64,000 bases of DNA from Ipomoea triloba (taxonomy: Eukaryota; Streptophyta; Magnoliopsida; Solanales; Convolvulaceae), in NCBI RefSeq assembly GCF_003576645.1, contig NC_044930.1, forward strand, positions 140,305-204,304. The letters run 5' to 3'. Within the stretch, counting starts at the first letter, position 1. Each line of letters opens with the position of its first letter. Both the position numbers and the translations under genes were made by a program. Positions 10,775-23,254 of the stretch are shown piece after piece. Under the pieces are notes generated by a model that was not told where the DNA came from, made no database searches, and was given only the letters and a program-made list of their open reading frames with translations.

Positions 10775-12982
10775 ATGAGGTGTTTTCTATTCCACAATGA
10801 TGAAAAGGATGAAGAACCAAAGATAGTGAAGTCAACTCCTGTCCTCTCATCCTGTTCTGGCTTTTCTGATCATGATGTGAGGCAGTCTAATCTTGAATCT
10901 AGCTCTCAAAATGCGTCAGATACTAGTACAGAGTCCAGGGGAAGGACTCAATTTCCAAGTATGAGTGAGAGGCCATCCAATCTAAGGGATTTTTCATTCT
11001 CAGAATTGAAATCAGCAACGAAAAATTTTAACCGTTCAACCAAGATTGGGGAGGGAGGATTTGGGTCAGTGTATAAGGCAACAATCAAGAATTCTGAAGA
11101 TCCAGCTAGTAGAGTTGATGTGGCTGTAAAACAACTTAGTAGAAGAGGACTGCAGGCAAGATATTTTCACCTATCTCTTTCCTTGGTGTTTTAATTATAA
11201 TGTAAAACAACTGCCACTACTTTGAGATGCTATGATTTCTTGTAAATCTTGTCATAAAACTTAAACGTTTGTTTGGTATTTGTTTTTATTTGTCTAGTTC
11301 AACAGTCAGCTCATAATGCAAGCTTTACATTTCAGTTTCTCTGAAGGGTTTTGAAGATTGGACTTTAACCTGCATCTTTCCCAACTTGGATTAGTATTCA
11401 AATTGTTACTGTCAGTCTAGTTCATATCGCAAAACTGGCATTTTACTGCATCTAGTCTATATAATTATCTACTGTCCCGTTTTATAATTCAGGGACACAG
11501 AGAATGGGTCACAGAAGTGAATGTCCTTGGCGTGGTTGAACATGAAAATCTTGTGAAACTAGTTGGGTACTGTGCAGAGGATGATGAGAGGGGAATCCAG
11601 CGGCTTCTTGTGTATGAATATATGCCTAACAGAAGTGTGGAAAACCATTTGTCAGCTAGATCAGAAACACCTCTCTCCTGGGCAATGAGGTTGAAAATAG
11701 CTAAAGATGCTGCTTGTGGCTTAGCATATCTACATGAAGGAATGGATTTTCAGGTGTTCTTTCTTTTTCTTTATGATGTTCATTAATTATTTTTTTTTCC
11801 ATATATAGCTGTACTTGTAAGTTTCTTCATATATATCTTATTTCTTTGTTCAATAAAGTTTTTGTTTATTAACATCAAACATATGAGCTTCTAATGGTCT
11901 ATATCTCCCAACTCCCTTTGCTACCCGTCTGTCTCTGCTGAATGAAGTCATTGGTGAAATAAGCTACCTTCCTGGACCTGACTCTCTCTCTCTTTTTAAA
12001 CTGTAGATTATTTTCAGAGATTTCAAATCTTCAAATATTCTCTTAGATGAGCAATGGAATGCAAAGCTCTCGGACTTTGGGTTAGCTAGGCTCGGCCCTC
12101 AAGAAGGACTGACTCATGTCTCAACTGCAGTAAGCTTCCATAATAAAATTGGCCTACCGTCTTCGTATTTATTTGTCTCCTTTTGGTTGACATACTACTA
12201 AGCAGTAGCTATGGAACCAAGAAAGGGGCCGTGGAAAAGCTTTTTGCATATATCATGCTAGCTACTGCATCCTACATATTAAGCTAGCAACGTAACTGCA
12301 CTTGGAAAGTGGAAACTAGGTTTGCTTTAGAACATAAATGACTTTTATTCGATGTCTCTTGCAACTTAGCTCATGAAAATTCCCTCAAAATCTTCAGACG
12401 CTTAAGGAAATATTCCTCTTTATCCTAACATGCAGTTGTTTGAGCATAACATCCTCTTTTTTTTATCAGGTAGTTGGTACTATGGGATATGCTTCTCCTG
12501 AATATGTTCAAACTGGTCGGCTCACATCCAAGAATGATGTGTGGAGCTATGGAGTCTTTCTTTATGAACTCATCACAGGAAGACAACCATTGGATAGGAA
12601 TCGCCCCAGGAGTGAGCAGAAACTCTTAGAATGGGTAAAGCCACATCTGTCAGATTCCAAGAAGTTTCGACAGATCATAGACCCTAGGCTTGACGGTAAT
12701 ATCTTAAAGTCTGCCCACAAGCTCTCTCTCGTTGCAAACCGCTGCTTGGTCAGACACCCCAAGACACGACCAAAGATGAGTGAGGTTCTAGACATGGTAA
12801 ACAAGGTTTTAGAAGCATCAACTGGAATGGGGGATCCTCGTCCATCTATAGTTCATTCGGACCCAATTTCAACAAAAGATGAAGTTGATAGAAAAGGCAA
12901 ACGAAGGATAACTGATATGAAAGTTGGAGATGGTAGCTGGTTAGTTCGAATTTGGTCTTTAAAACAGCTGAAAACCTGCTGA
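10775..12982 (+). CDS. PCRK1-like: Receptor-like cytoplasmic kinase, PCRK1/PCRK2-like (RLCK-VII)
   Basis: Exons 10775-11155, 11493-11753, 12007-12129 and 12470-12982 join in frame to 425 residues. The start MRCFLF matches the short MKCF head of this family; Cys3 may be acylated for plasma-membrane attachment (inference). The kinase domain shows the Gly loop GEGGFG (92-97), VAVK Lys119, RDFKSSN (Asp219 catalytic; the HRD His is Phe, usual for RLCK-VII), DFG (237-239) and GYASPEY. Arabidopsis PCRK1/2 act in pattern-triggered immunity. The sequence [20 protein letters not shown] before the kinase fits them closely. Intron 1 has a GC donor (CAG|GCAAGA) and a normal AG acceptor. A 5' UTR exon probably ends at 10214 (AAAG|GTGAG) and rejoins at 10739. 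Confidence 0.93.
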
Positions 12983-13679
12983 CTGCCGCATTTACATGAC
13001 AGAAAAAGAACTTACAGAAGAATCTTTTAGGATAACATGAAGAATTGTGTTCTAGCCATAGTCATAATTGTTGTTTGCTGCTCTCTGTAAATGGGTTTCA
13101 GTTTTCCATTGCTTTCTACAAGCAAGAAGTATTGTTTGAGATGACAAAATTAAAGTTGTTAACAAATCTGCATTTGTGTTGTTTCTTTGTATAATGAACT
13201 GCATTGTAAGTAAATCTTGAAAGGCAAATTTGGCAGTCTGAAATGTATTCATGTTGGTGATTTTATCCATAAATGTCTAATCTATTGCAATCTAAAGCTG
13301 GAAAGACTGCCAAAAGTGGCCATTGCATCCACTTCTGTTACTTCCAGATATGGAAATGAAACATATGGATTCGACCTGCAATCTGATTTTAACTTATCAT
13401 TAAGCATTGCTCTGATATCTAGAAAAGTTCATATAATAATAAACATGAAATATATGGAAAAGCATGTAGGTTTATTCTGCAAATTCTTTTCATTCTTTCT
13501 AATTAAGATACTACATCTCACTTTCCTTGATCGAGTCTTCCTCTTCTAGGCCAAGCCCACAATCTTTTATCCTCTTAGTGCCCCTAATGATCGATTTGCC
13601 TATCTTGTATTGGACTAGCCTGTTGGTGGCCTAAGTTCGACACCCTCACACCCATATGCATATGTAGTACTATTTGTAA

Positions 13680-14105
13680 TGATGACATCCATCTAACTGT
13701 ATTTGTAATTATTACTCACCAAACACATCTCTTCAGCGTGACTAAGATATCAACTTTTGTTACGCAAAAACTTAAACGAAAAGGAATCTATTGACGTACT
13801 TACGTAATGATGAAATACATCTAATTATATTTTTAATAATCACGAGCTAAGCTCACATCTTCAGCATGACTACATATACTTTCTTCTCTGCAAAAGTCTT
13901 AATCGAGAAGGAACCTACCAACGTGCTTACGTAACGTTCACACTAAGCTCACATCTTTAGCGTGACTGCATATATTCTCTTTCTACTCTGTAAAGTCTTA
14001 ATCGAGAAGAAACCTACTAACTAACATGCTTATGTCATGATGACATACATCCAACTGTGTTTCGAATAATTACTGACTAAAGTTCACATCTTTAACGTGA
14101 CCGCA
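13680..14105. repeat. Degenerate tandem repeat, about 4 units of 96-135 bp
   Basis: The phrase CACATCTTCAGCGTGACT recurs with changes near 13724, 13854, 13950 and 14086. It is followed each time by variants of AAAGTCTTAATCGAGAAGGAA and of CTTACGTAATGATGA. Spacing is roughly 130, 96 and 136 bp, so one unit carries a deletion. Confidence 0.75.
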
Positions 14106-14162
14106 GAAGACTAAACAACCAACTCTTCTTGTCATCTTGCACTCATTTATTTTCCATTCACC

Positions 14163-14165
<3 letters not shown>

Positions 14166-14211
<46 letters not shown>
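14166..14211. repeat. (AT)n microsatellite
   Basis: About 22 uninterrupted AT units. Confidence 0.95.
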
Positions 14212-14212
<1 letters not shown>

Positions 14213-14403
14213 AGGTAGTATTCATCTTTTTGTATGAATGTGTCTTTATTGATACTCCGTAAATTTTATTTCAAAATACTCTTCTTCTTTTTTATTTGTA
14301 AGGAAAATACTCTTTTTATAACTCTTTTAGATGAGTAATAATAAATAGCATTCACATCAAGACTCAAGAGAAATACATACGGAATACACGGAATATGGCT
14401 GGA

Positions 14404-14697
14404 TTAGTACGAGTCCACACTAAATAAACGACAAATTGACTGCGCGTCATTATAAGGGAACCAGATTTTGCAAATTAAGAAGTGAAATAATTTATAATTT
14501 TCTGTAACAATATATATAATGCATTATAATTTTAATATAAGTATTTAATATTAGTACGAGTTCGCACTAAATAAAAGACAAATTGACTACACGTCATTAT
14601 AAGGGAACCAGATTTTGAAAATTAAGAAGTGAAATAATTTATTATTTTATGTAACAATGTATATAATGCATTATAATTTTAATGTAAGTATTTAATA
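14404..14697. repeat. 147-bp tandem duplication
   Basis: The block beginning TTAGTACGAG at 14404 is repeated from 14551 with only scattered substitutions. Both copies contain CGTCATTATAAGGGAACCAG. Confidence 0.9.
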
Positions 14698-14813
14698 ATA
14701 AGATGTCACTTCATATATAAATTGTTATTATATCATATAAATCTGTTGTGCACGACAAGTTGAAAAAAGAAGGCAGACACTTGTAGCCGCAGGCCGCAGC
14801 CAAACCCGAACGG

Positions 14814-14822
14814 TATATAAAG
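14814..14822 (+). promoter_or_regulatory. Putative TATA box of the OTU gene
   Basis: TATATAAAG precedes a C/T-rich leader. A likely 5' UTR exon ends at 14993 (CTGAAG|GTTTGT), followed by an intron of roughly 0.9 kb before the coding exon. Confidence 0.55.
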
Positions 14823-16074
14823 GGCGTTTCAAACTCAACCTCTTTTCTCCCCACTGACGATCATTCTCTTTTCCGTTTCTTTTCGCAACTCTTTCAAACT
14901 CTACGTAATTCTGCGTCGTGAACACACTCATATACCCAAATCACATTTCGGAGATACACATATGCATATTCACTCTGCGGAATTCTACTGAAGGTTTGTT
15001 TAAATTCATCTTTAGCACCGGTTTTTGCATATAAACCGACTTTCCTATTGCTTTTCTGCTCGATTTCGATTATGCTTTTGTGTTCTCTTCTTTCCCCGAT
15101 TCAGACGAGCTGATTTAGAATTGTTTCATGTTTGTTTCACAGATACTCCGGGCTGCTGTCTTTAATTTTCCATTTTTCCGGTAATTAGACTGCTGACTTA
15201 GCTTGTATTGGTGCTTCTGTTTTTGGTTTTTAACATATAGCGTGTGTGGGTGTTGAATAATCTCTCAAAAAATCTTTTGATAAAATATATATCGTATAAA
15301 TAATACTAAAGTTTGAAACTTTTTTGGTAAACTGCTGGAAAAGATGAGTTCAGGATAGTAAAATGGAGAAGATCATCATGCAAGAACGAGTTGTGTGTGT
15401 GTGTGTGTAGCACCTTTTAATGTGAATGTGAAAATGAATATAAGTGTGGAGGCAGCTTAGCAGTTCGTTTTCTCTAGATTTGGAATCAGTTGGTAAACAT
15501 TGATGAGTTGTGAATGAATTGGGTAAGTGTGCATTGAAGCTTTCTTAAGGCCAGGCCTAATCATGTGATTTAGATATTTCTGAAAATGGTTGTGGGTTTG
15601 GAATTGGCGTGCTGACATATACAGAAATTTACAAGTGTCTAGATTTTAAAATATCTTTAAATCTTTAAGAAACAACAATGGGGACTACTACTTCTGGTTA
15701 ATTAAGTTCCCAGTGAGGGGTTCCAACTTACTAGTTGATCAAAGCTTACTTAATTTTGTAGGCATTTTTCTGGAGCATATGTTCATCCTTGATTTCTGCA
15801 TTCTGCATCTAAAATATTTCACCTTACTTCTAAATTGTGGTTTCTAGGTTTCAGGAAAGCTCAGGTGGAAAGCTAGCCTACTCCATGCATCCAAGGAAGC
15901 AGTCTTATTACAGCATGCTGGATTCTTTAGCAAGCTGCATTTCCTAACCCATTAATCTATACTTGTTTCTTTGTGAGAAGTTAACATTATTAATTAAGTT
16001 AACATTATTAATTAATTAAGTGCTTTGGGAGTTAGGATACATCTTGAGTTAGAAAGTTACTTAAAGAGGTAAAA

Positions 16075-19000
16075 ATGGGTGAATCAGAATCAGATTCTGC
16101 AGCTAGTTTTTTTGATGTGGATGCCTTGTTTAGTTATAACTATGGACAAAGTAGTGAGCTTGGCGCAACCTATTGTCAACCACCGTATACTGATGGTACA
16201 GTGTATAGCAACACCAATAATTATGAGGACATTTCCCATACTGCAGTGTATAGCAACACCAATAATGATGAGGACATTTCCCATACTCTTCAAGAAGGTA
16301 TGTCAAGGTTATCAATTACAGGAGCTTCTGAATGGCATACAGGGGAGTATCCCCAGTCCTTCGCCAATGTCCAACCTTGGCCACATATAGAGTATTCTCA
16401 GCCCTCCTTTGGTGTCCAACCTTGGCATATTCCACCAGAGAATTATTATGCCGGTACTTTCTTTTTGTATGTCTTGTCTTATGCTTTTTGTGTATCCTTA
16501 CATTATGGTTATGAAGATCTTTACAAAATTCTCAGGCAATATTGGTGTTCTGGAAGATATTGGCTGTTGCTCTAGTACTGGAGATAGAAATTATGATGAG
16601 GAAGAACAAAATCATGGGATAGAAATAACAAATCAACCAGAGATTGACGGTGAAAATGATAGACAACAAAATGAAATGAATGCAGTCCCTGTAAGTATAC
16701 TTTTTCTGCCTGATTATATGTTGAATATTTTGCAATAGAAAAAAAAAAGTGTATCTTAGGATGCTTTTTCCCTATCATGAAATTAGTCTGTGCATAGTCA
16801 GTGCAACAGTCGTGATTTTGCCCCTGTGAAGGTTTTGGTTGTTAATGACAGATTTGTAGGTGTTGATCTTTTTTTTTTTTTGACAGTGACAGCAACATAG
16901 GAGATACTTTCCTTGCCTAAATGATTTGTTTTATTGTTTATAATCCTGCAAGATGCTTTGTTGGATAGTCCTGTGCACTTGCCAAATCTAGAAGCTTTAA
17001 AATAGAAATTTCACGTGCTTAGGACAGTGTTATTACAATTTTTTCAATAGAAAATTTAAATGAAATTTATTGTTTTATTGTTTTCATGCAGCAAACTCCT
17101 CAAACAAATAGAGATATACCTCCAGTTGATGATGCAATGTCTGATCATGAAACGCTTCTAAATAGGTAGTTGGTTTAATAAAGAGATATATATGGTTGTT
17201 GCTTCATGAACAAATTTATGGAATACAACCTCTTTTAATCGTTTTTTCTCATTATGTTTTTATTGGGAGACTTGTATTGCCTTCTAAAGATGAAGAAACT
17301 AGAGCTTTGTAATTGATGAATACACAACTTTCTGAACTTGTTTTTATAATTTGTGTGTGTGAGGGGTGACAGATAAACTTCTTTTTCTGTTTCTATTTAA
17401 GAAATTTGAAGCTATCCATTCCTACAGAGTATAAATCACAAATTATATCTTTGAGAGACAACAGATGACTTGCAACCCTTTCTATCTTGGAATTTGCTTT
17501 TGTTTTGCATTTATCATTTAGAAGCTCTGTTAGTCATTTAAAATCTTGGTATATTTACATCACTGGGCATTATCCATTTTACTTCTTCTTCTTCATTTTG
17601 GTTCATCATGTTCTGAACTTATTTGTTTAGTTCCAGGGTGGTGAATTTTTCACAACATCCCATAGCTGGATGGAATTTCATTTTTCATCTTCTTCCTACT
17701 CTTTGCATGTAGTATTTAGTAGTGCTTTGATCTGGTTTCAGATTGCGGCTTAGTGGCTTTGTTGAGCGCGAAGTTGAAGGGGATGGAAACTGTCAGGTTA
17801 TCTATCTCTTACTCACCTTATCATTCCATTTCATGGCTGAGCACTTTTCATGTTGTGACTCATGCATATCTGTATTCTGCTATACTGAAAGTGAAATGGC
17901 ATTTTCTAAGTTTAGGGAAACCTGATCTCTTTCTGCCAAATTAAACAGGGTGCAGCCATACAAAAATATAAACAATATTAAGAAAACATGCTTGCTTGAT
18001 AACACAAAGCATCATTATATTATGCTGGTTCATGAAGTAACATGTATGCATGTATTGTTTCAAATTTGACAATATGTTGTATTTTGGTGCAGTGGTGCAG
18101 CAAGTTTGAGATTATGTAGTCCCAACATTATTTACTTTTCCAAATAATAACCATTTGTCTTCACTTTTATTATCTTCCAGTTCCGTGCTTTATCAGACCA
18201 GTTCTATCAAACACCAGAACATCATAGAGACATCAGAAAACGAGTTGTTAATCAGGTGATCATTGTAGTATAGTGCATGCGTTTTCTTTAGTTATAGTTT
18301 GCTTGAATATTTCAGTTATTTTTATGTGTTTTAATTTCTTGAACGCCTATTTGTATGTTCTCACATATAATATAATTTTCAATTTCATCAGCTTAAAAAT
18401 AATCCGGAGATGTACAAGGAGTACATAGCCATGGATTATGATGAGTATTTGGAGATGATGGCGAGGTACTATTCAGTTGCTTTGCCTTGATCTCATTATA
18501 TTGTCATATTGCTTTTATTATATATGGTGCTTCTCTTAACCTTGTATTTATATTTATTAATCCAGGGATGGGGAGTGGGGTGATCATGTGACATTGCAGG
18601 CTGCTGCAGACTTGGTATGTGAGATATTATATATATATATAGTTCATTTTGGGCTTTTAGTTTAATGTTTTAGAAAAAAAAAAAAAAGGTTTTTCCCCGC
18701 ACTGTGCATGCACACATTTCATATTTTTATTTATGCATGTTAAATTGCCAGTGTTAAGTTTGCGTACACTTGGTTATGCATGTATTAGAAATATTGTGCA
18801 GTATGGTGTAAAGATTCTCATCGTAACATCATTCAAGGACTCCTGGTACATCGAGATTATTCCAAAGACGGAGAAGTCAAAAAGAAGTACGCGACTCCTT
18901 TGATATGATGTCCATTATTAGACAAGTGTTAAGTATAGGACAATTAAGTTATTAATAACTCGTGACCTTGTGTGTGTACGCAGAGGTGTACCTGAGTTTC

Positions 19001-19230
19001 TGGGCAGAAGTGCATTACAACTCCATTGTTCTTCAAGGAGGTAACATTATTTTAATTTGTTTCATTCAGCTTAGCTTTAATTTGTCTTGTCCTGGATTAT
19101 TATTATTATATTATGTTGTTTTGCTTTATGCATGTGTATCTAACTATCTGCCCGGTCTAATACTGCAGATGATGTTAAGGTGAAGGGGAAGAAAAGGTGG
19201 AGCTTGGGAAGAAAGAATCCGGGTAGGTAG
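16075..19230 (+). CDS. OTU-family cysteine protease (deubiquitinase), OTU9/OTU12-like
   Basis: Ten exons (16075-16453, 16536-16690, 17092-17165, 17742-17796, 18181-18255, 18392-18465, 18566-18614, 18802-18886, 18984-19040, 19169-19230) join in frame to 354 residues. The OTU domain fills the C-terminal half: VEGDGNCQFRALSDQ carries the catalytic Asp217 and Cys220, and FWAEVHYNSI the catalytic His326. Such enzymes remove ubiquitin from substrates. RKRVVNQLKNNPEMY and WGDHVTLQAAAD match plant OTU9-12. The N-terminal half (1-200) is acidic, Asn/Ser-rich and probably disordered; it holds a 15-residue direct repeat (VYSNTNNxEDISHTx). The C-terminus is basic (KGKKRWSLGRKNPGR). The start is the first ATG after a long 5' UTR. 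Subfamily assignment is less sure than the fold. Confidence 0.92.
16201..16290 (+). repeat. In-frame 45-bp tandem duplication in the OTU gene
   Basis: GTGTATAGCAACACC starts at 16201 and again at 16246. The two 45-bp copies differ at only a few positions (AATTATGAG against AATGATGAG) and encode a repeated 15-residue segment. Confidence 0.92.
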
Positions 19231-19971
19231 GCTAGGTATCGTAGTTGATTCTTAGCTTCCCATAGTATTTGTTGTTGCACTTGATTGGCTTATGTTGTAC
19301 AGTTAGTTTGTGGTGCAACATGAAGATGTATGTTGTTGTTTTATTTTTTTAATAGTTAATTTAACAATATCAACCAATTAAATTTATATTTGATTTTTGC
19401 AAATAGAATTGAAGTCTTTCTCTCCCTCTAGCTTCTTCTATTATCGTTTTTTATCCATGGCATGCCATGCATGCATGCTTCGAATCAGAAAAGATAATAA
19501 TATATGGGATTGAAATGTATATTTGGTCACGTGCAGGGCATGTGTAACATTCGGGTATTTTACAATACTAAATAGCATATGTAATATTTGGTTTACGTGC
19601 AGTCACAGTGCAGGATACGTGCAACATCTGGACCAAATTAAATCGTCCAAACCAAATAAGATTAGGTAAGAATAGCAATATCAAATTTGATTAATTCTAT
19701 TTGAGATCTAATTTATAAAATGATAAGAAGAAACGCGGCAACTGTCTAAATTGAACTTTAAAAATTTGTCTAGTCAATTGATCGTCTCATTTCTTTCTAT
19801 TTGACTTTGTCTTTTTGATCAAGATAAATAATCTCTATTAATGATTTCTAATCTAAACAGTATAGATGTGAAACCATTTGACTTGGTTTGCTCTAAAATG
19901 AGTTTTTCCCTTCCGAGTTTTCAGGTTCATAACTTCATATCTTGTATTATTTTTCATTTATTTAAGCAATT

Positions 19972-20140
19972 AAGCTAAATTGTTATCGCCAAGCACCTTG
20001 TGCTCAAATGACATGTAGTGGCCTCCCTCAAATGAAAAGTCATGAGTTCGAGCCTTCAACAAATTGAGAGAAATATAGATGAACAGATACTACAATGTAA
20101 TATGGTCAATTGTATTAAAAAAAAAGCTAAATCGTTATCG
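19972..20140 (+). mobile_element. tRNA-derived SINE with 17-bp target-site duplication
   Basis: Flanking direct repeats AAGCTAAATTGTTATCG (19972-19988) and AAGCTAAATCGTTATCG (20124-20140) differ at one base. Between them is a body of about 135 bp starting CCAAGCACCTTGTGCTC, with an A-box-like ATGTAGTGGC, a B box GAGTTCGAGCC near 20045, and a tail of TTGTATT plus A9. This is the expected structure of a retroposed pol III SINE. Confidence 0.82.
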
Positions 20141-20223
20141 TCTAAACAAAGTTATTCAAACTGAACCTTGCCGGGCTTGTAAAATAGGCTTTTGTTGGCT
20201 CATTGGAGTTTCTGGGTTATTGG

Positions 20224-20246
20224 AGGCCCATTATAAATTGGGCCCA
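20224..20246 (+). promoter_or_regulatory. Site II (GGCCCA/TGGGCC) elements around a TATA-like core, SIG6 promoter
   Basis: GGCCCA (20225-20230), TTATAAATT and TGGGCCC (20239-20245) lie about 250 bp upstream of the SIG6 ATG. Site II elements are bound by TCP factors and are common in promoters of growth-linked and organelle-related genes. The motif is seen; the role is inference. Confidence 0.5.
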
Positions 20247-20494
20247 CAAACAAATTGAGATACCCGGCCACCCGGGGCATAATAGTAAATACAAGATAAA
20301 ACCTCATCCGTTGAGAAAAACATCAGAGGTTTATCAATTCTGAGGCAAATATCAATTGCCCCAAACTCTCTTATCAGTTATCTCCATTTCTGCTTCGATC
20401 GGCACTCATGCTGACGCTGCTACATGAGAAGAAACAAGGAAAAAGTTGAAGAAGCAGAAGATATCAGTTCCAGAGATAGAATATATAGATATCA

Positions 20495-23254
20495 ATGGAG
20501 GCTGGAAGGCGCTTGTTTTCTTCGCCATCACCATTTCCTCACAAGGCCAACATTAGAAACTGTTCTTCTTCTTCTTCTTCAGGTAAATTTTACTCAATTC
20601 CAATGCTTTTTTTTTTTTTAATTTTATTTTATTTTGATGAATGAGTATATATACATGTGTATTTGAGTAGTGAAATAAGCACAGTATAAGTGTTTGTTTG
20701 GTGTAAGGCATTGCATTTTATTGCAAACATTTATACTTTCTTACCACTCCTTTAGGCTTTAGCTTGCAAATTTCTCTTTATTCAAATGTAATAATCGCTT
20801 TGCAGTTTTGATGCTTCATGAACAAATAGCTCCTGCACTTGCTTCTGCCCCCTCAACACGCATCAATTCTCGGCTTTCATTGCGTTTTGCGAAGGAAGAG
20901 CACACATCCTTGGTGAGACTGAGTGCCCTTGGCTAGTTTTAAGAATCAAAATTTCCTATAGTCTTATGCTTTTGCATTCAATTCAGCTCAATGCATTTAT
21001 CCAAGTGCAAGTATATAACAATGACTTAATATGAGGATTGGTTTTTCTGCTGAAGGAAACTCTGGATAGAATGCAAAGGGAAGCTGCTAGCTCAGTTTTT
21101 GAGGAGGAGGATCACACTAATTTTTCTGAGGAATACATTAAGGATGCACAAGAGAGGCTGCTTCGATTGCCCGGTATATGCTATCTGTAAGATTAACTGT
21201 ACTGGCTTCAAACTTTTTGTTATCAGTGAATTTACTGTGAGGCATGAATTGAAAACATTAATTGAGTTTTCTTTATAGTATGGAATTTTTCCTAACTTTC
21301 TGAGCTGTTTTTTTCGTCGTGGTTATTGTCAGATTTCCATCCTTGCTTGCAAAGGGAGAAGTATCTGCATATATGACTACAAAGTCCTTACCCTTACCCA
21401 GTAAGGCAGTGGATTTAATTAATGTTGAACCATGCAGTGTGGTTGCCCTTGCACAAGAAGCTTTGTTGGCTTCAAGAGAAGCAATGTCGCTAGCTGAAGA
21501 CTCCAAGTTGTTAGGATCTTTCTTTGATGAATCTCCCCAACCAATGTCAGTTCCTGATGAACTACATTATTGTAATTGTTTCTGCATCTAAATTTGTATT
21601 ACAAACTTCACACCAAAACCTCATTTTGGATTTTTTTTTTCCCTAGCTTGACCAATGATCCTACGGAGGAAGAAAAGATTATCAGGTCAACACGTCTACT
21701 CGAGAGACGATCTAAAAGGAGAGGAGTGAAGCCAAAAGTTAAAGCTCCGGATATTCATCATTTTAAGAAGCCAGATGTTCAGAGAAAAGTGACTGGAACA
21801 TTTGATCAAAATGATCCTCTTCGGCTATTCTTATGGGGTCCAGAAACAAAACAACTTTTAACCGCAAAACAAGAGTCTGAATTGATTCTGAATATACAGG
21901 TTTCATACTATTCCAACTTTGATTCCTATAGGAGCAATGTGTTTTTCAATTTATAATGCAAAACAGAATTTCTGATTATTACTCATTGATATACCAGGAT
22001 CTAGTGAAATTAGAAGAAGTAAAAGTTCGGTTTCAGAGGGAGTTTGCTCGTGAACCAACACTTGTCGAGTGGGCTAAAGCTGTGGGCCTCAGCCAGCTAG
22101 CGTTACAATCAAAACTTCATTTTGGCAACAGCAGTCGGGAGAAGCTTATCAATGCTAATTTACGAATGGTAGTTCATATTGCTAAGCAATATCAAGGGCG
22201 TGGCCTGAGCTTTCAGGATATGTTACAGGTACAAGAATATCTATATCTCAATGGTGGCACGATTGCTATATATACTAAATAGAATAGGATGATTTGTCTG
22301 AACTGAGAACTGGTGAAGTTATTCACATTCCTGCTGCTGTATTGGTTAACTTTTACAGGAGGGAAGTTTGGGACTTATGAAGAGTGTTGAGAAATTCAAG
22401 CCTCAAGTTGGTTGCCGGTTTGCTACTTATGCATACTGGTGGATAAGACAAGCAATCAAGAAGGCCATATTTCAACATTCTAGGGCAGTCCGTTTACCTG
22501 TATGGCCCTTTGAAAGTCATTAATGTTTTAGTGTTCAACATTAAGCTCACTGCCAGAGATTTGTTTCTTTTCAGGTTTTAGTAGCTTATGAAGCTGACCT
22601 CAATAAATTAATGTTGCAGGTGAGCATATATGCCCTCCTTTCTAAGGTGATAGAAGCTAGAAAATCATGCATTGAAGAGGGTAACCACCAGCCAAGCAAA
22701 GAGGAAGTCGCTAGACATGCTGGAATTACTGTTGAGAAGATGGAGAGATTACTATTTACCGCAAGAATGCCTGTTTCACTTCAACAGCCTGTATGGGCAG
22801 ATGATCGTACTACATATCAGGTCTGTTTTCTTGTGGGACTCTTTTCCTTACAAACTTAAATCAGATGTGCCTCTGTTGAATTAGGCAGTAAGTGGAATAT
22901 CTTGTGTGTTTTTCATCCTTAGCTTAATGAAGAGTGAATATTTGTTTTACTTTAATATAATTTCAGGAAATTACAGCTGACAATTCAATCGAAGCCACTG
23001 AATCGAGTGTATCAAAGCGAGTTATGAGGCAACATGTGCGTGGCCTCCTGAAAGTTCTGAGTCCCAAGGAGAGGAAAGTAATCCGACTAAGATATGGCAT
23101 GGAAGATGGACAGACGCGGTCTCTGTCAGAGATTTGTGATGATTTTGGGCTCACAAAAGAGAGAATTCGACAAATACAGAGCCGAGCATTATACAAGCTG
23201 AAGCAGAATCTCAGCGACCATGGCCTGGATGCTTACAGGGAGATGCTCATTTAG
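20495..23254 (+). CDS. SIG6: Plastid RNA polymerase sigma factor SIG6 (sigF type)
   Basis: Exons 20495-20582, 20806-20912, 21056-21186, 21333-21545, 21647-21899, 21998-22228, 22359-22499, 22620-22820 and 22967-23254 join in frame to 550 residues, near the length of Arabidopsis SIG6 (547 as I recall). The N-terminus [14 protein letters not shown] resembles SIG6 and is Ser/Arg-rich like a plastid transit peptide. Sigma-70 regions follow: region 2 ([39 protein letters not shown]), region 3 ([13 protein letters not shown]) and region 4 ([24 protein letters not shown]). It directs the bacterial-type plastid polymerase to promoters of photosynthesis and tRNA genes. Two donors are non-ideal: exon 3 ends at CT|GTAAGA and exon 4 at AT|GTCAGT. 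Both were chosen because only they keep the frame, so residues 100-180 are the least certain. Confidence 0.93.

Larger units (their letters stand above)
13050..14800. other. Spacer with tandem repeats between kinase and OTU genes
   Basis: Contains the 3' UTR of the kinase (to about 13250), then degenerate tandem repeats, an AT microsatellite and a 147-bp tandem duplication, each listed separately. No gene recognised. Confidence 0.6.
19240..20494. other. Spacer between OTU and SIG6
   Basis: Holds the OTU 3' UTR, a SINE with clear target-site duplication (listed), and the SIG6 promoter and leader. No other gene recognised. Confidence 0.6.
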
